64,000 nt of DNA, taken from contig NZ_JZEX01000147.1 in NCBI RefSeq assembly GCF_000969415.1, positions 1 to 64,000 on the forward strand, read 5' to 3'. The translations under genes and the position numbers were made by a program. The DNA is from Devosia geojensis (GTDB taxonomy: Bacteria; Pseudomonadota; Alphaproteobacteria; Rhizobiales; Devosiaceae). Below the pieces are notes generated by a model. The model searched no databases and had not been told where the DNA came from. It was given only the letters and a program-made list of their open reading frames with translations. Shown here one piece after another: positions 1-10,812 of the stretch. The first letter of the stretch is position 1, and each line of letters opens with the position of its first letter.

Positions 1-592
1 CCCCCGACCCCTCCCCTCAAGGGGGAGGGGAGGCAGTGCTCAACCCGTTGATCCGGCAGAGAAAGCGGGAACTTATCCCCGCACCCGCGCACCTGCCCCA
101 TACTCACTCCCACCTCCCGCACGACGCGGTGTCGACGAAACGCCGGCGGGAGGGTCCGGGTCAGCGGGGGTCGCCCTGCAGGGTCCCGAGCCGGAGCGAG
201 CCGGGCGGCTTACCTCCGCATCTGTTTTGCCGGGAGGCGGCTACGTAGCCATCCGCCCCCGCGCCCGTCACCCCCAGCTACGGGGGGCTGGCTCGTTAGT
301 GGGCCTGGCGGGTCAAGGCAGGTCGGAAAGCCCCTGGCGGTAATCCAACCGGCAAAGACCCACCATCCGGATGCGCGGGGCGGGCGAAAGCCTCCCGTTC
401 TTTTTTATCGATAGGTTCGAGGCCAAGTCCGCCCCGCGCCGTTAGCCCGCAGCAAGGCGGGAGACTTGAGGAGGAACCGTGAGGCCGCAGGGCCGGGCGG
501 GGCGCAGCCATGCCTATTTCTGCCCCACCCCTTGTGAGCAAAGCCCCTTGCGGCTATGGCAGGCTGACGCCCGGCGAGACAGGGAACCAGAG
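1..592. other. Gene-free, GC-rich, structured leader upstream of rpe
   Basis: No convincing protein gene is seen here; the short open frames have the Arg/Pro/His-rich composition of off-frame GC-rich DNA. The stretch has strong secondary-structure potential. An 11-bp perfect inverted repeat, GCGCGGGGCGG (373-383) with CCGCCCCGCGC (429-439), encloses a loop with a six-T run. Further GC-rich segments around 455-510 could pair with the same arms. It was compared by eye with remembered RNase P, tmRNA, SRP RNA, cobalamin, TPP and FMN riboswitch cores and none matched. It may be an uncharacterised non-coding RNA or a long rpe leader; strand is unknown. Confidence 0.3.
8..30. terminator. C/G hairpin at the window edge
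   Basis: CCCCTCCCC (8-16), loop TCAA, GGGGAGGGG (22-30): a perfect 9-bp stem without a clear U tract. From memory, stems of this composition are common intergenic repeats or terminators in Hyphomicrobiales genomes. It probably ends a gene lying left of the window. Confidence 0.4.
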
Positions 593-1273
593 ATGTCGCA
601 GCGACCGATCCGTATCGCGCCTTCCATCCTCTCGGCCGATTTCGCGCGCCTTGCCGAGGAAGTGCGCGCCATCGACGCGGCCGGCGCCGACGTCATCCAC
701 GTCGACATCATGGACGGGCATTTCGTTCCCAACATCAGCTTCGGTCCGACCGTCATGCAGTCGATCCGCAAGGCGACGGCCAAGCCCTTCGACGTCCACC
801 TGATGATCGCCCCCGTCGATCCCTACATCGCCGCCTTCGCCAGGGCGGGCGCCGACGGCATCACGGTCCATGCCGAGGCCGGCCCGCACCTGCATCGCTC
901 GATCCAGGCGATCAGGGCCGAAGGCAAGCGCGCCGGCGTCGCCGTCAATCCGGCGACCTCGGTCTCCGTCCTCGAGCACGTCATCGGCGACATCGACCTC
1001 GTCCTCGTCATGAGCGTCAACCCCGGCTTCGGCGGCCAGAGCTTCATCCCCGCCGCGCTCGAAAAGCTCCGCCAGGCCCGCGCCCTCATCGGCGCCCGGC
1101 CGATCGACCTCGAGGTCGATGGCGGCGTCGGTCCCGACAACGCCCGCGAGATCGCGGCCGCCGGCGCCGACCTGCTCGTTGCCGGCTCCTCGATCTTTGC
1201 CGGCAACGACCCCGCAACCTACGCCGCCCGCATCAAGGCCCTCCGCGATGCGGCGACGACGATCCGTGCTTAA
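593..1273 (+). CDS. rpe: Ribulose-phosphate 3-epimerase
   Basis: Interconverts D-ribulose 5-phosphate and D-xylulose 5-phosphate in the pentose phosphate pathway (cytosolic). The 226-residue product is a full-length TIM barrel. The first family signature [12 protein letters not shown] is at residues 36-47 and contains the metal/catalytic Asp. [10 protein letters not shown] is at 140-149, and VDGGV at 175-179 carries the second catalytic Asp. The ATG at 593 is chosen over upstream frame starts because the family begins just before APSILSAD and an AGGGA ribosome site lies at 581-585. It is followed 36 bases later by purB on the same strand, so the two may be cotranscribed; the reaction supplies pentose phosphate for purines. 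Confidence 0.96.
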   Translation: MSQRPIRIAPSILSADFARLAEEVRAIDAAGADVIHVDIMDGHFVPNISFGPTVMQSIRKATAKPFDVHLMIAPVDPYIAAFARAGADGITVHAEAGPHLHRSIQAIRAEGKRAGVAVNPATSVSVLEHVIGDIDLVLVMSVNPGFGGQSFIPAALEKLRQARALIGARPIDLEVDGGVGPDNAREIAAAGADLLVAGSSIFAGNDPATYAARIKALRDAATTIRA

Positions 1274-1309
1274 AGCGGACTCAAACTCTCAACCAGCGAG
1301 CCTAACCTG

Positions 1310-2626
1310 ATGATTCCGCGCTACTCCCGCCCCGAAATGGTCGCCGTCTGGTCTGCGGAAACGCGCTTCCGCATCTGGTTCGAGATCGAGGCGCACGCGA
1401 CCACCGCTCTTGCCGAGCTCGGCGTCGTGCCGAAAGAGGCCGCCGAAGTGATCTGGGAAAAGGGCAGCAAGGCGACCTTCGACGTCGAGCGCATCGACGA
1501 GATCGAGCGCACGACCAAGCACGATGTCATCGCCTTCCTGACGCACCTCTCCGAGATCGTCGGACCGGAAGCCCGTTTCGTCCACCAGGGCATGACCTCG
1601 TCGGACGTGCTCGATACGACCCTTGCCGTGCAGCTGACCCGCGCCGCCGACATCCTGCTGGCCGATATCGATGCCCTCCTCGCCGCCCTCAAGCGCCGCG
1701 CCTTCGAGCACAAGGCGACCATCACCATCGGGCGCAGCCACGGCATCCATGCCGAGCCGACGACCTTCGGCGTCAAGCTCGCCGAGGCCTATGCCGAGTT
1801 CTCCCGCAACCGCACTCGCCTCGAAGCCGCCCGCGCCGATATCGCGACCTGCGCCATTTCCGGCGCCATCGGCACCTTCGCCAACATCGACCCTTACGTC
1901 GAGGAATACGTCGCCCAAAAGCTCGGCCTTTCGGTCGAGCCGGTCTCGACCCAGGTCATCCCGCGCGACCGCCACGCGATGTTCTTTGCAACGCTCGGCG
2001 TCATCGCCTCCTCCATCGAGCGCGTCGCCACCGAAATCCGCCACCTGCAGCGCACCGAGGTGCTGGAGGCCGAGGAATATTTCTCGCCCGGCCAGAAGGG
2101 CTCCTCGGCCATGCCCCACAAGCGCAATCCGGTGCTGACCGAGAACCTCACCGGCCTTGCCCGGCTCGTGCGCGGCATGGTCACCCCTGCCCTCGAGAAC
2201 GTCGCCCTCTGGCACGAGCGCGACATTTCGCACTCCTCGGTCGAGCGCATGATCGGCCCGGATGCCACGGTGACGCTCGACTTCGCCCTCGCCCGCCTCA
2301 CCGGCGTCATCGACAAGCTCCTCGTCTATCCCGAGAACATGCAGCGCAACCTCGACCTGCTCGGGGGCCTCCACAATTCCCAGCGCGTCCTGCTCGCTCT
2401 CACCCAGGCCGGCCTCTCGCGCGAGGCGAGCTATGCCGTCGTCCAGCGCAATGCCATGAAGGTCTGGGAAATGCGCGGCGACCGCACCGGCGTCTTCGCG
2501 CGCAACCTCAAGGACGATCCGGAAGTGATTCTGTCCGATGCGGAAATCGACGCCATGTTCGACGATGCCTATCATCTCAAGCACGTCGAGACGATCTTCC
2601 GCCGCGTGTTCGGGTCCGCGTCATGA
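1310..2626 (+). CDS. purB: Adenylosuccinate lyase
   Basis: Catalyses two purine steps: SAICAR to AICAR plus fumarate, and adenylosuccinate to AMP plus fumarate. The 438-residue product is normal family length. The fumarase/aspartase superfamily signature [10 protein letters not shown] lies near residue 265. TSSDVLDTT near residue 100 and [14 protein letters not shown] near 142 are other conserved family blocks, the latter carrying a catalytic His. Its stop overlaps the next start (ATGA, 2623-2626), so the downstream acetyltransferase is probably translationally coupled. Confidence 0.97.
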   Translation: MIPRYSRPEMVAVWSAETRFRIWFEIEAHATTALAELGVVPKEAAEVIWEKGSKATFDVERIDEIERTTKHDVIAFLTHLSEIVGPEARFVHQGMTSSDVLDTTLAVQLTRAADILLADIDALLAALKRRAFEHKATITIGRSHGIHAEPTTFGVKLAEAYAEFSRNRTRLEAARADIATCAISGAIGTFANIDPYVEEYVAQKLGLSVEPVSTQVIPRDRHAMFFATLGVIASSIERVATEIRHLQRTEVLEAEEYFSPGQKGSSAMPHKRNPVLTENLTGLARLVRGMVTPALENVALWHERDISHSSVERMIGPDATVTLDFALARLTGVIDKLLVYPENMQRNLDLLGGLHNSQRVLLALTQAGLSREASYAVVQRNAMKVWEMRGDRTGVFARNLKDDPEVILSDAEIDAMFDDAYHLKHVETIFRRVFGSAS

Positions 2627-3033
2627 GCGCCATCGTCTACGCGCAGGAGCAGACGCTCGGCGCCGAGGACTATATTGCCGTCGTCGGATCGACCTACATG
2701 GCCGAGCGCCGGCCGGTCGGGAACGTCGAACGGGTCCGCCGGATCCTGACCGGCTCAAACATGATCGTGACGGCGCGTCAGGACGGCAAGATCGTGGGCG
2801 TGCTCCGCGGCATCTCCGACGGCGAATGGGTCTGCTACGTGGCGGACCTTGCGGTTCATCCCGAGCACCAGGGCAAGGGCATCGGCACCGGGCTCCTCAG
2901 GAAGTGCAAAGACCTTCTCGGCCCCGGCATGGGGATCGTGCTGGTCGCCTATCCCGAGGCGGTCGAGTACTACCGAAAGATCGGCATGGGCGAGATGCCG
3001 GCCTTCTATTTCGACCGCGAGATACGCACGTGA
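2623..3033 (+). CDS. GNAT family N-acetyltransferase
   Basis: A 136-residue single-domain GNAT protein. The acetyl-CoA pyrophosphate-binding motif A reads HPEHQGKGIGTGLL (about residues 82-95), preceded by beta-4 VCYVADLAV and followed by the typical YYRKIGM beta-6/7 segment. The substrate cannot be told from sequence. The ATG overlaps the purB stop by four bases, and the gene's own stop overlaps the GTG of the next gene, so it belongs to a tightly coupled run purB-GNAT-hydrolase-GNAT. A role in purine synthesis is not implied. Confidence 0.88.
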   Translation: MSAIVYAQEQTLGAEDYIAVVGSTYMAERRPVGNVERVRRILTGSNMIVTARQDGKIVGVLRGISDGEWVCYVADLAVHPEHQGKGIGTGLLRKCKDLLGPGMGIVLVAYPEAVEYYRKIGMGEMPAFYFDREIRT

Positions 3034-3581
3034 GAATTTCCGAAGCCGACATCCTCATCCTGCCGGGCCTCGGCAATTCCGGCTATGGCCACTGGCAGCG
3101 CCGCTGGGGCGAGCGGCTGCCCAATGCCCGCTTCGTCGATCAGGACGAGTGGGACGAGCCGCAGCTCGAGGATTGGGTCGACGCCATTCATCGCGAGATC
3201 CTGATGGCAACGCGTCCGGTCATCGTCATCGCCCATTCGCTCGCCGTGATCGCCCTCGCCCACACCGCGCAGCGCCTGGTCGATACCAAGGTGCGCGGCG
3301 CGTTCCTCGTTTCGGCTCCCGACATCGAGATGAACCGCGACGTGCCGCGCGAGACCGCCCCGTTCGCGCCGATCCCCCGCGATCCCTTCCCGTTCCCGTC
3401 CATGCTCGTCGCCTCGGCCACCGATCCCTATTGCAGCCTCGAGCGCGCCGCCGAGTTCGCCTCCTGCTGGGGCTCGGACTTCCACGTGGCGGGCGATGCC
3501 GGCCACATCAACCTCCAGTCGGGCCACGGCCCGTGGCCGGAGGGCCTCCTCATGTTCACCCGGCTGATGCAGCGGCTATGA
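3030..3581 (+). CDS. RBBP9/YdeN-type serine hydrolase
   Basis: A 183-residue small alpha/beta hydrolase of the RBBP9/YdeN family. The N-terminus ILPGLGNSGYGHWQ and the W-x-P-like DEWDEPQLEDWV block are family hallmarks. The nucleophile is the Ser in AHSLA (near residue 70); the usual final Gly of the elbow is Ala here. The acid is likely the Asp in SATDPYC and the base the His in DAGHIN. The start is GTG at 3030, sharing GTGA with the preceding GNAT stop; an ATG in this frame further upstream would run across the GNAT gene. The stop overlaps the next start as ATGA. Substrate unknown. Confidence 0.85.
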   Translation: MRISEADILILPGLGNSGYGHWQRRWGERLPNARFVDQDEWDEPQLEDWVDAIHREILMATRPVIVIAHSLAVIALAHTAQRLVDTKVRGAFLVSAPDIEMNRDVPRETAPFAPIPRDPFPFPSMLVASATDPYCSLERAAEFASCWGSDFHVAGDAGHINLQSGHGPWPEGLLMFTRLMQRL

Positions 3582-3997
3582 GCGAAGCCTATACCCTCGT
3601 CCCGGCCACTCCGGGCGTCGACGACTACCGCCGGCTGCGCGTCGAGGCGGGGCTCAGCCCCAAGTCCGAGGACTCGGCGCGCACGGGCCTGCCCAACACC
3701 TGGTTCGGCGTGACCGTCCTTTATGAAGGCCGCGCCATCGGCATGGGCCGCGTCATCGGCGATGGCGGCACCGCGTTCCAGATCGTCGACATCGCCGTCG
3801 AGCCGGCGCACCAGGGCAAGGGCCTCGGCAAGCGCATCATGGGCGCGCTGATGGACCATCTCCACGCCAATGCCCCGGCCGGCGCCTATGTCAGCCTCAT
3901 CGCCGACGGCGACGCGCGCCACCTCTATGCCAAATACGGCTTCGAGCCCGTCATGCCCGCTTCGATCGGAATGGCCACCCGCGCCGGGCGCGAATGA
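3578..3997 (+). CDS. GNAT family N-acetyltransferase
   Basis: A 139-residue GNAT protein. The acetyl-CoA motif VEPAHQGKGLGKRIM is near residues 72-86 and the C-terminal block HLYAKYGFEPV is typical of the family. It is the last gene of the coupled run after purB, followed directly by a hairpin terminator. It is only distantly similar to the GNAT two genes upstream, so this is a functional cluster rather than a recent duplication. Substrate unknown. Confidence 0.88.
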   Translation: MSEAYTLVPATPGVDDYRRLRVEAGLSPKSEDSARTGLPNTWFGVTVLYEGRAIGMGRVIGDGGTAFQIVDIAVEPAHQGKGLGKRIMGALMDHLHANAPAGAYVSLIADGDARHLYAKYGFEPVMPASIGMATRAGRE

Positions 3998-3998
3998 A

Positions 3999-4026
3999 AA
4001 GGCCGGCCCCAAGGACCGGCCTTCGA
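3999..4026. terminator. Bidirectional intrinsic terminator
   Basis: AAGGCCGG (3999-4006) pairs perfectly with CCGGCCTT (4016-4023). A-rich sequence precedes the stem and a short T stretch follows. It separates the plus-strand GNAT gene from the minus-strand zeta-subunit gene that ends at 4048. Confidence 0.75.
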
Positions 4027-4047
4027 AACGCGATCGCCGAACTGCAG

Positions 4048-4371
4048 TCAGCCCTCGGCCACCACCTGTTCGCGGGCGACCTCGGCGAGCTGATCCATCT
4101 TCGAGCGAATCGCCGCGTCATCGACGGCGACGCCCTTGGCCTTGAGGTCGGACGAGACCTTCTCGAACACGTCGCTGTCGCCCGGCTTGGCGAAATCGGC
4201 CGCCACCACTTCGGCGGCATAAGCGCTCGCCTCATCACCGGTCAGCCCCATCAGTTCGGCCGCCCAGATACCGAGCAGCTTGTTGCGCCGCGCTTCCGCC
4301 TTGAACAAAAGCTCCGCGTCCAGCGCGAACTTGGCTTCCTGGCCCTTCTTGCGATCTTCGAATCCCGACAC
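4048..4371 (-). CDS. F1-ATPase inhibitor zeta subunit (DUF1476)
   Basis: Matches the alphaproteobacterial ATPase inhibitor zeta subunit family, which binds F1 and blocks ATP hydrolysis. Diagnostic blocks are FEDRKKGQEAKFALDAEL near the N-terminus, ARRNKLLGIWAAELMGLTG, and the C-terminal helix with DAAIRSKMDQLAE. A GTG start at 4371 is preferred. It gives 107 residues, close to the family norm of about 105, and is preceded at the right spacing by GGGAGA. An ATG at 4413 would add 14 atypical residues (121 total). It diverges from purC, the usual neighbour in Rhizobiales from memory. Confidence 0.85.
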   Translation of the reverse strand: MSGFEDRKKGQEAKFALDAELLFKAEARRNKLLGIWAAELMGLTGDEASAYAAEVVAADFAKPGDSDVFEKVSSDLKAKGVAVDDAAIRSKMDQLAEVAREQVVAEG

Positions 4372-4457
4372 TCTGTCTCTCCCGTTAGCCGCTTGCCTGT
4401 CGGCTCTGGACATAGAGGGTTCGCCACCCCAAATCAACGCCACGCGAGATATCCACG

Positions 4458-4476
4458 ATGCCGCACCGTGCGGCAT
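4458..4476. promoter_or_regulatory. Perfect 9-1-9 palindrome between zeta-subunit gene and purC
   Basis: ATGCCGCACCGTGCGGCAT is a perfect inverted repeat with one central base. It sits in the 243-bp divergent intergenic region, 87 bases before the zeta GTG and 138 bases before purC. Its shape fits a dimeric regulator site (operator); no regulator is identified. Confidence 0.45.
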
Positions 4477-4614
4477 AATGGGCCCGATGGCGAGTCGCGC
4501 GGGCTCCGCCGGCCTGCGGGCCGCCCAGCGAAAGGACTTGCTTTTCTGTCCCGTTCTGGCGCATGAAGCGGCCCAATTCTCCAACACTCCCTTCATCGGT
4601 ATCGGCAGAGCACT

Positions 4615-5379
4615 ATGAACCGTCGTCGCAGAATCTATGAAGGCAAGGCCAAGATCCTATTCGAGGGTCCCGAGCCCGGCACCCTGGTTCAGTACTTCAA
4701 GGACGACGCCACCGCCGGCAACGGCGCCAAGCACGACGTCATCGACGGCAAGGGCGTGCTCAACAACCGTATTTCCGAGTTCATTTTCAGCAAGCTCAAC
4801 GGGCTCGGCATCCCGACTCATTTCATCCGCCGCATCAACATGCGCGAGCAGCTGATCAAGGAAGTCGAGATCATCCCGCTCGAGATCATCGTGCGCAACG
4901 TCGCCGCCGGTTCGCTGGTCAAACGCCTCGGCCTCGAGCCCGGCACGCAGCTGCCCCGCTCGATCATCGAGTTCTGCTACAAGGACGACGCCCTCAACGA
5001 TCCGATGGTTTCCGAAGAGCACATCACCGCCTTCGGCTGGGCGACGCCCCAGGAGCTCGACGACATCATGTCGCTCGCCATCCGCGTCAACGATTTCCTC
5101 TCCGGCCTGTTCATGGGCGTCGGCATCCAGCTCGTCGACTTCAAGATCGAGGTCGGCCGACTCTATGAGGGCGACATGATGCGCATCGTGCTCGCCGACG
5201 AGATCTCGCCGGACAACTGCCGCCTGTGGGACATCAAGACCCGCAACAAGCTCGACAAGGACCGCTTCCGCGAGGACCTCGGCGGCCTCGTCGATGCCTA
5301 TCGGGAGGTCGCCCAGCGCCTCGGCATCCTGGTGGAGGCCGAAAACGCCCTCACCACCGGTCCCCGTCTCGTCCAGTAG
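4615..5379 (+). CDS. purC: SAICAR synthetase
   Basis: Phosphoribosylaminoimidazole-succinocarboxamide synthase: ATP-dependent condensation of CAIR with aspartate. The 254-residue length is typical of the bacterial monofunctional enzyme. Family blocks include YEGKAKILF at the start, the DDATAGNG segment near residue 29, [13 protein letters not shown] near residue 86, and [12 protein letters not shown] near residue 193. The latter two are the family signatures. It is followed 15 bases later by purS, so they are cotranscribed. The ATG at 4615 matches the family N-terminus. Confidence 0.96.
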   Translation: MNRRRRIYEGKAKILFEGPEPGTLVQYFKDDATAGNGAKHDVIDGKGVLNNRISEFIFSKLNGLGIPTHFIRRINMREQLIKEVEIIPLEIIVRNVAAGSLVKRLGLEPGTQLPRSIIEFCYKDDALNDPMVSEEHITAFGWATPQELDDIMSLAIRVNDFLSGLFMGVGIQLVDFKIEVGRLYEGDMMRIVLADEISPDNCRLWDIKTRNKLDKDRFREDLGGLVDAYREVAQRLGILVEAENALTTGPRLVQ

Positions 5380-5394
5380 TATTTAAAGGCACCG

Positions 5395-5637
5395 ATGAAA
5401 GCGCGCGTCACCGTCACCCTCAAGACCGGCGTCCTCGATCCGCAGGGCCAGGCCATCGAAGGTTCCCTCAAGGGACTCGGCTTTTCCGGAGTGACATCCG
5501 TACGTCAGGGCAAGGTCTTCGACCTTGCTTTCGACGGCAGCAACGAAGAGGAGGCCCGCGCCTCGATCAGCGAAATGTGCGAGAAGCTTCTTGCCAACAC
5601 CGTGATCGAAAACTACGCGATCGAAATCCTCAATTAG
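5395..5637 (+). CDS. purS: FGAM synthase small subunit PurS
   Basis: An 80-residue PurS protein, the dimeric scaffold that bridges PurQ and small-type PurL in formylglycinamidine ribonucleotide synthase. It begins MKARVTVTLKTGVLDPQG and contains KGLGFSGVTSVRQGK and the C-terminal CEKLLANTVIENY, all characteristic. Its presence agrees with the small PurL and separate PurQ downstream. Unlike the common purS-purQ-purL order, a membrane acyltransferase gene and its terminator lie between purS and purQ. Confidence 0.95.
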   Translation: MKARVTVTLKTGVLDPQGQAIEGSLKGLGFSGVTSVRQGKVFDLAFDGSNEEEARASISEMCEKLLANTVIENYAIEILN

Positions 5638-5692
5638 TTAACTCCTTCGTGCCACACTGGAAACTCGCGCTGACTACGCGCCGGGACCTACG

Positions 5693-5776
5693 ATGCTGAC
5701 CAAAATCTCGCTTTCGGTTCTCTTCTTTGCTTCGATGTGCCTGCTCTTTGCAGCCTACGCTTCGGTGCCGACCTGA
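5693..5776 (+). CDS. Possible 27-residue single-span membrane micropeptide
   Basis: An ATG frame of 27 codons whose residues 5-24 form one uninterrupted hydrophobic segment (Ile, Leu, Phe, Val, Ala, Cys, Met) with a Lys just before it and a polar Pro-Thr end. A modest CGGGA precedes the ATG by about six bases. It lies alone between purS and the acyltransferase gene. Such very short hydrophobic frames can occur by chance, so this is only a candidate small membrane protein. Confidence 0.25.
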   Translation: MLTKISLSVLFFASMCLLFAAYASVPT

Positions 5777-5805
5777 GAGGCCGGCATTTGACTAAACCTT
5801 TATCG

Positions 5806-5822
5806 GTTAAGTATTTTTCTTA
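5806..5822. promoter_or_regulatory. Small AT-rich palindrome upstream of the acyltransferase gene
   Basis: TTAAGTATTTTTCTTAA is a perfect 5-7-5 inverted repeat in an otherwise GC-rich region, about 80 bases before the acyltransferase ATG. It is a candidate promoter or regulator site. The two TTAA blocks are nine bases apart, not the seven expected of CtrA. Confidence 0.25.
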
Positions 5823-5902
5823 ATCCTGCGCAAACTCACTTATCCACGTGCGGGCCAAACTCGGCTATCTAGGGCCGCAGGTTTGCAGGTGGAGTGTGGG
5901 GC

Positions 5903-6988
5903 ATGTCGGACAAGAGCCAGCGCCTGGATTGGGTGGATACGGCCAAGGGTCTCTCGATCCTTCTGGTCGTGATGATGCATTCCGCTTATGGCGTGGGTGA
6001 AGCCACCGGCGGCACGGGCGTCCTGCATTGGATCATCGCCTGGGCGACACCCTTCCGCATGCCCGAGTTCTTCCTGATCTCCGGCCTCTTCCTCGCCAGC
6101 GTCATCGGCCGCGACTGGCCGCGCTTCGCCGACCGTCGCGTCGTGCACTACCTCTATTTCTACGCCCTCTGGGCGGTCATCCACATCGTCTTCAAGGTCG
6201 GCCTCGGCGCCGGCGATCCGGCGACCGCCGCGAGCTATCTCGCCTGGGCGGTGATCCAGCCCTATGGCGTGTTGTGGTTCATCTACATGCTCGCCGTGTT
6301 CAGCGCCGCCACCAAGCTCGTCCATGACTGGCGCATACCGCACTGGGCCGTGCTCGCCGCCGGCGCCGTACTGCAGATCGCGCCTATCGAAACCGGCCTT
6401 TATGCCGTTGACCAGTTCGCCGAGTACTTCGTCTATTTCTATGCCGGCTACGCCCTCGCGCCGCTGATCTTCCGCCTCGCCGGCTGGGCGGCCGAGAATA
6501 TCGGCCTGGCCTGCATCGGGCTTGCGGCCTGGGCCGCCATCAATACCGGCCTCGTGTTCTCGCCCGGCTTTGCCGTGGAGCCGGCGGGCAGCGTCATGGG
6601 GATTGCGGGCCTGCCGGGCGTGCGGCTCGTGCTGGCGCTCGTCGGGTCCGTCGCGCTTTGCGTCATCGCCGTCCTGCTCTCGCGCCTGCCGTTCATGGAA
6701 TGGCTGCGCTGGCTCGGCGCCAGGTCCATTGTCGTCTATCTGGCCTTCGCCCTGCCCATGGCGGTCACGCGCGAAATACTGGTACGCCTCGGCGTCATCG
6801 ACGACACGAGCGTCCTCAGCATCCTCGTCATGGCGAGCGCCGTCATTAGCCCGCTGGTGCTCTATTGGCTCATCGAGCGCACCGGCTGGGGCCGCTTCCT
6901 CTTCGAGCGGCCGGCTTGGGCGCATATTCCGGGAACGCCGGGTTCCCGCAGCTACCCGGCAAATGCCGTCAAGACTCCGGCCGAATAG
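5903..6988 (+). CDS. Acyltransferase-3 family membrane protein
   Basis: A 361-residue integral membrane protein of the acyltransferase 3 family (PF01757-like). The N-terminus has the family pattern RLDWVDTAKGLSILLVV with a conserved MMHS His about residue 29. The second block, FRMPEFFLISGLF, matches the conserved F-x-M-P-x-F-F-x-x-S-G segment. Around ten hydrophobic spans follow. These enzymes usually move acyl groups onto cell-surface glycans, lipids or small molecules; the substrate here is unknown. ATG 5903 is preferred over GTG 5894 because AGGTGGAG at 5887-5893 is well spaced. The gene interrupts the purS-purQ order. Confidence 0.85.
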   Translation: MSDKSQRLDWVDTAKGLSILLVVMMHSAYGVGEATGGTGVLHWIIAWATPFRMPEFFLISGLFLASVIGRDWPRFADRRVVHYLYFYALWAVIHIVFKVGLGAGDPATAASYLAWAVIQPYGVLWFIYMLAVFSAATKLVHDWRIPHWAVLAAGAVLQIAPIETGLYAVDQFAEYFVYFYAGYALAPLIFRLAGWAAENIGLACIGLAAWAAINTGLVFSPGFAVEPAGSVMGIAGLPGVRLVLALVGSVALCVIAVLLSRLPFMEWLRWLGARSIVVYLAFALPMAVTREILVRLGVIDDTSVLSILVMASAVISPLVLYWLIERTGWGRFLFERPAWAHIPGTPGSRSYPANAVKTPAE

Positions 6989-7001
6989 AACCGGCAACAA
7001 T

Positions 7002-7035
7002 GGGCGAGATATTGCATCTCGCCCCTTGCCTTTTG
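7002..7035 (+). terminator. Intrinsic terminator after the acyltransferase gene
   Basis: GGGCGAGAT (7002-7010), loop ATTGC, ATCTCGCCC (7016-7024), then CTTGCCTTTTG. A strong perfect 9-bp stem with a T-rich tail. It implies that purQ, 56 bases further on, has its own promoter rather than reading through from purC-purS. Confidence 0.75.
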
Positions 7036-7090
7036 TGGCGACATCGCCAAGAAGACGGTCCTTGAGCCCTACATTCCAAGGACCAGTGCG

Positions 7091-7759
7091 ATGAAGTCCG
7101 CCGTCGTCGTGTTCCCCGGCCTCAATCGCGATTCCGACATGATCGCCGCCCTGACCAAGATCGGCGGCGTGAAGCCCGCCGTCGTCTGGCATCAGGACGA
7201 GACGATCCCGGACGTCGACCTCATCGTCATCCCCGGCGGCTTCTCCTATGGCGATTACCTTCGCGCCGGTGCTATCGCCGCCCGCTCGCCAATTATGGAT
7301 TTGATCCGCGACCGCGCCGCGCAGGGCGTCAAAGTGCTGGGCGTCTGCAACGGCTTCCAAATCCTCACCGAAGCCGGTCTGCTCCCCGGCGTCCTCATGC
7401 GCAACGCCTCGCTGCGGTTCGTCTGCCGGCAGGTCAAGCTCGAGGTCGCCAACGCCGACACCGCCTTCACCCGCGGCTACATCTCCGGCCAGGTCATCCG
7501 CTGCCCTGTCGCCCACCACGACGGCAACTACTTCGCCGATCCGGAAACCCTCGCGCGCGTCGAGGGCAACGGCCAGGTCGCCTTCCGCTACGCCGACGGC
7601 ACCAACCCCAACGGTTCGATCAACGACATCGCCGGTGTCTTCAACGAGACCAAGAACGTGCTGGGCCTGATGCCGCATCCGGAGAACCTTATCGAGAGCG
7701 CCCATGGCGGCAGCGACGGCCGCGCACTCTTTTCGGGTCTGCTCGAAGCGGCGGCATGA
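7091..7759 (+). CDS. purQ: FGAM synthase glutaminase subunit PurQ
   Basis: A 222-residue class I glutamine amidotransferase that hydrolyses glutamine and channels ammonia to PurL. The nucleophilic Cys is in GVCNGFQ (Cys86). [13 protein letters not shown] (49-61) forms the oxyanion/ammonia region typical of PurQ. MPHPE near residue 194 supplies the His and Glu of the triad. The stop overlaps the start of the next membrane protein gene (ATGA at 7756-7759). Confidence 0.96.
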   Translation: MKSAVVVFPGLNRDSDMIAALTKIGGVKPAVVWHQDETIPDVDLIVIPGGFSYGDYLRAGAIAARSPIMDLIRDRAAQGVKVLGVCNGFQILTEAGLLPGVLMRNASLRFVCRQVKLEVANADTAFTRGYISGQVIRCPVAHHDGNYFADPETLARVEGNGQVAFRYADGTNPNGSINDIAGVFNETKNVLGLMPHPENLIESAHGGSDGRALFSGLLEAAA

Positions 7760-8400
7760 CGATAGGCGTGCCGAAGCTCCTGACCTATCTCGGGCTCCTC
7801 GTCGGCGCCTTCGGCCTCGTGCTGCAATTCGCCATCAGCATCCCGTCCTATCTCGCCGCCGGCCGTTGGCTGCCGGACGCGCTCATTACCTTTTTCTCGT
7901 TCTATACGATCCTCACCAACATCGCCCTGGTGCTGATCTACCTGTCGCAGGTGACGGCGATCGGCTGGCTGCGCCCGTTCCGCAGCCCGGTCGTCCGCGC
8001 CATGATGGTCGCGGTGATGGTCCTTGTCTGCGGCTTCTACCATCTGCTGCTCGCCGATCTCTGGGACCCCGAGGGCCTTTTCCGCGTCGCCGACGTCACC
8101 CTCCACTATGTGACTCCCATCCTCTATCTCGTCTGGTGGCTTTTCGCGCATCGTCACGGCGAGCTCGGCTACACCGACATCCCGGCGATGCTGCTGCCCA
8201 CCCTCGTCTACTTCCTGTGGGTGCTGGCGCGCGGCGCGGTCGTTGGCGAATACCCCTACCCGGTCCTGGCGGCAAATGAGCTCGGCTACGGCGCCGTCGT
8301 CGTCAACGCTCTCTTCATCGCCGCTTTCCTCGCGGTCGGGTCCATGCTGGTCATCGCCGTTGACCGCCTGCTCGCCGGACGGCAGGCGATAGCCGAATGA
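7756..8400 (+). CDS. Pr6Pr family membrane protein
   Basis: A 214-residue protein with about six hydrophobic segments, matching the Pr6Pr (FAR-17a/AIG1-like) family. Features include [17 protein letters not shown] near residue 50, [16 protein letters not shown] near 93, and the [12 protein letters not shown] segment near 117 with the conserved His. The biochemical function of bacterial members is unknown. It is translationally coupled to purQ by a 4-base overlap and lies 55 bases before purL, so it is cotranscribed with FGAM synthase genes although nothing else connects it with purines. Confidence 0.8.
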   Translation: MTIGVPKLLTYLGLLVGAFGLVLQFAISIPSYLAAGRWLPDALITFFSFYTILTNIALVLIYLSQVTAIGWLRPFRSPVVRAMMVAVMVLVCGFYHLLLADLWDPEGLFRVADVTLHYVTPILYLVWWLFAHRHGELGYTDIPAMLLPTLVYFLWVLARGAVVGEYPYPVLAANELGYGAVVVNALFIAAFLAVGSMLVIAVDRLLAGRQAIAE

Positions 8401-8455
8401 CCAGCCACCTCCAGTTGAAGTACAATCCGGAACCGCCCCACGGAACCGCCACCCG

Positions 8456-10690
<2,235 letters not shown>

Positions 10691-10812
10691 GGACAACCGA
10701 GCTCGAAACGAGCGCGGCGGCGAATACTCATATCCTCGTCCCCCGCCAACGCCTTATCATCGCCCGAGTTTGGTGACGAAAAGAAGCGGCGGGGATTATT
10801 GTGGAGACGAGA

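Noticed and set aside
1-592. RNase P, tmRNA, SRP RNA or a known riboswitch in the leader of rpe
   Set aside because: None of the invariant cores (for example GAGGAAAGTCCGGGC, the SRP GGAA domain, the B12 box or the FMN core) could be found on either strand.
5804-5826. CtrA box at TTAAG...CTTAA
   Set aside because: Half-sites are nine, not seven, bases apart and there is no flagellar or cell-cycle neighbour.
5840-7705. 621-codon open frame on the minus strand
   Set aside because: Antisense to the acyltransferase and purQ genes, and crosses the plus-strand terminator between them.
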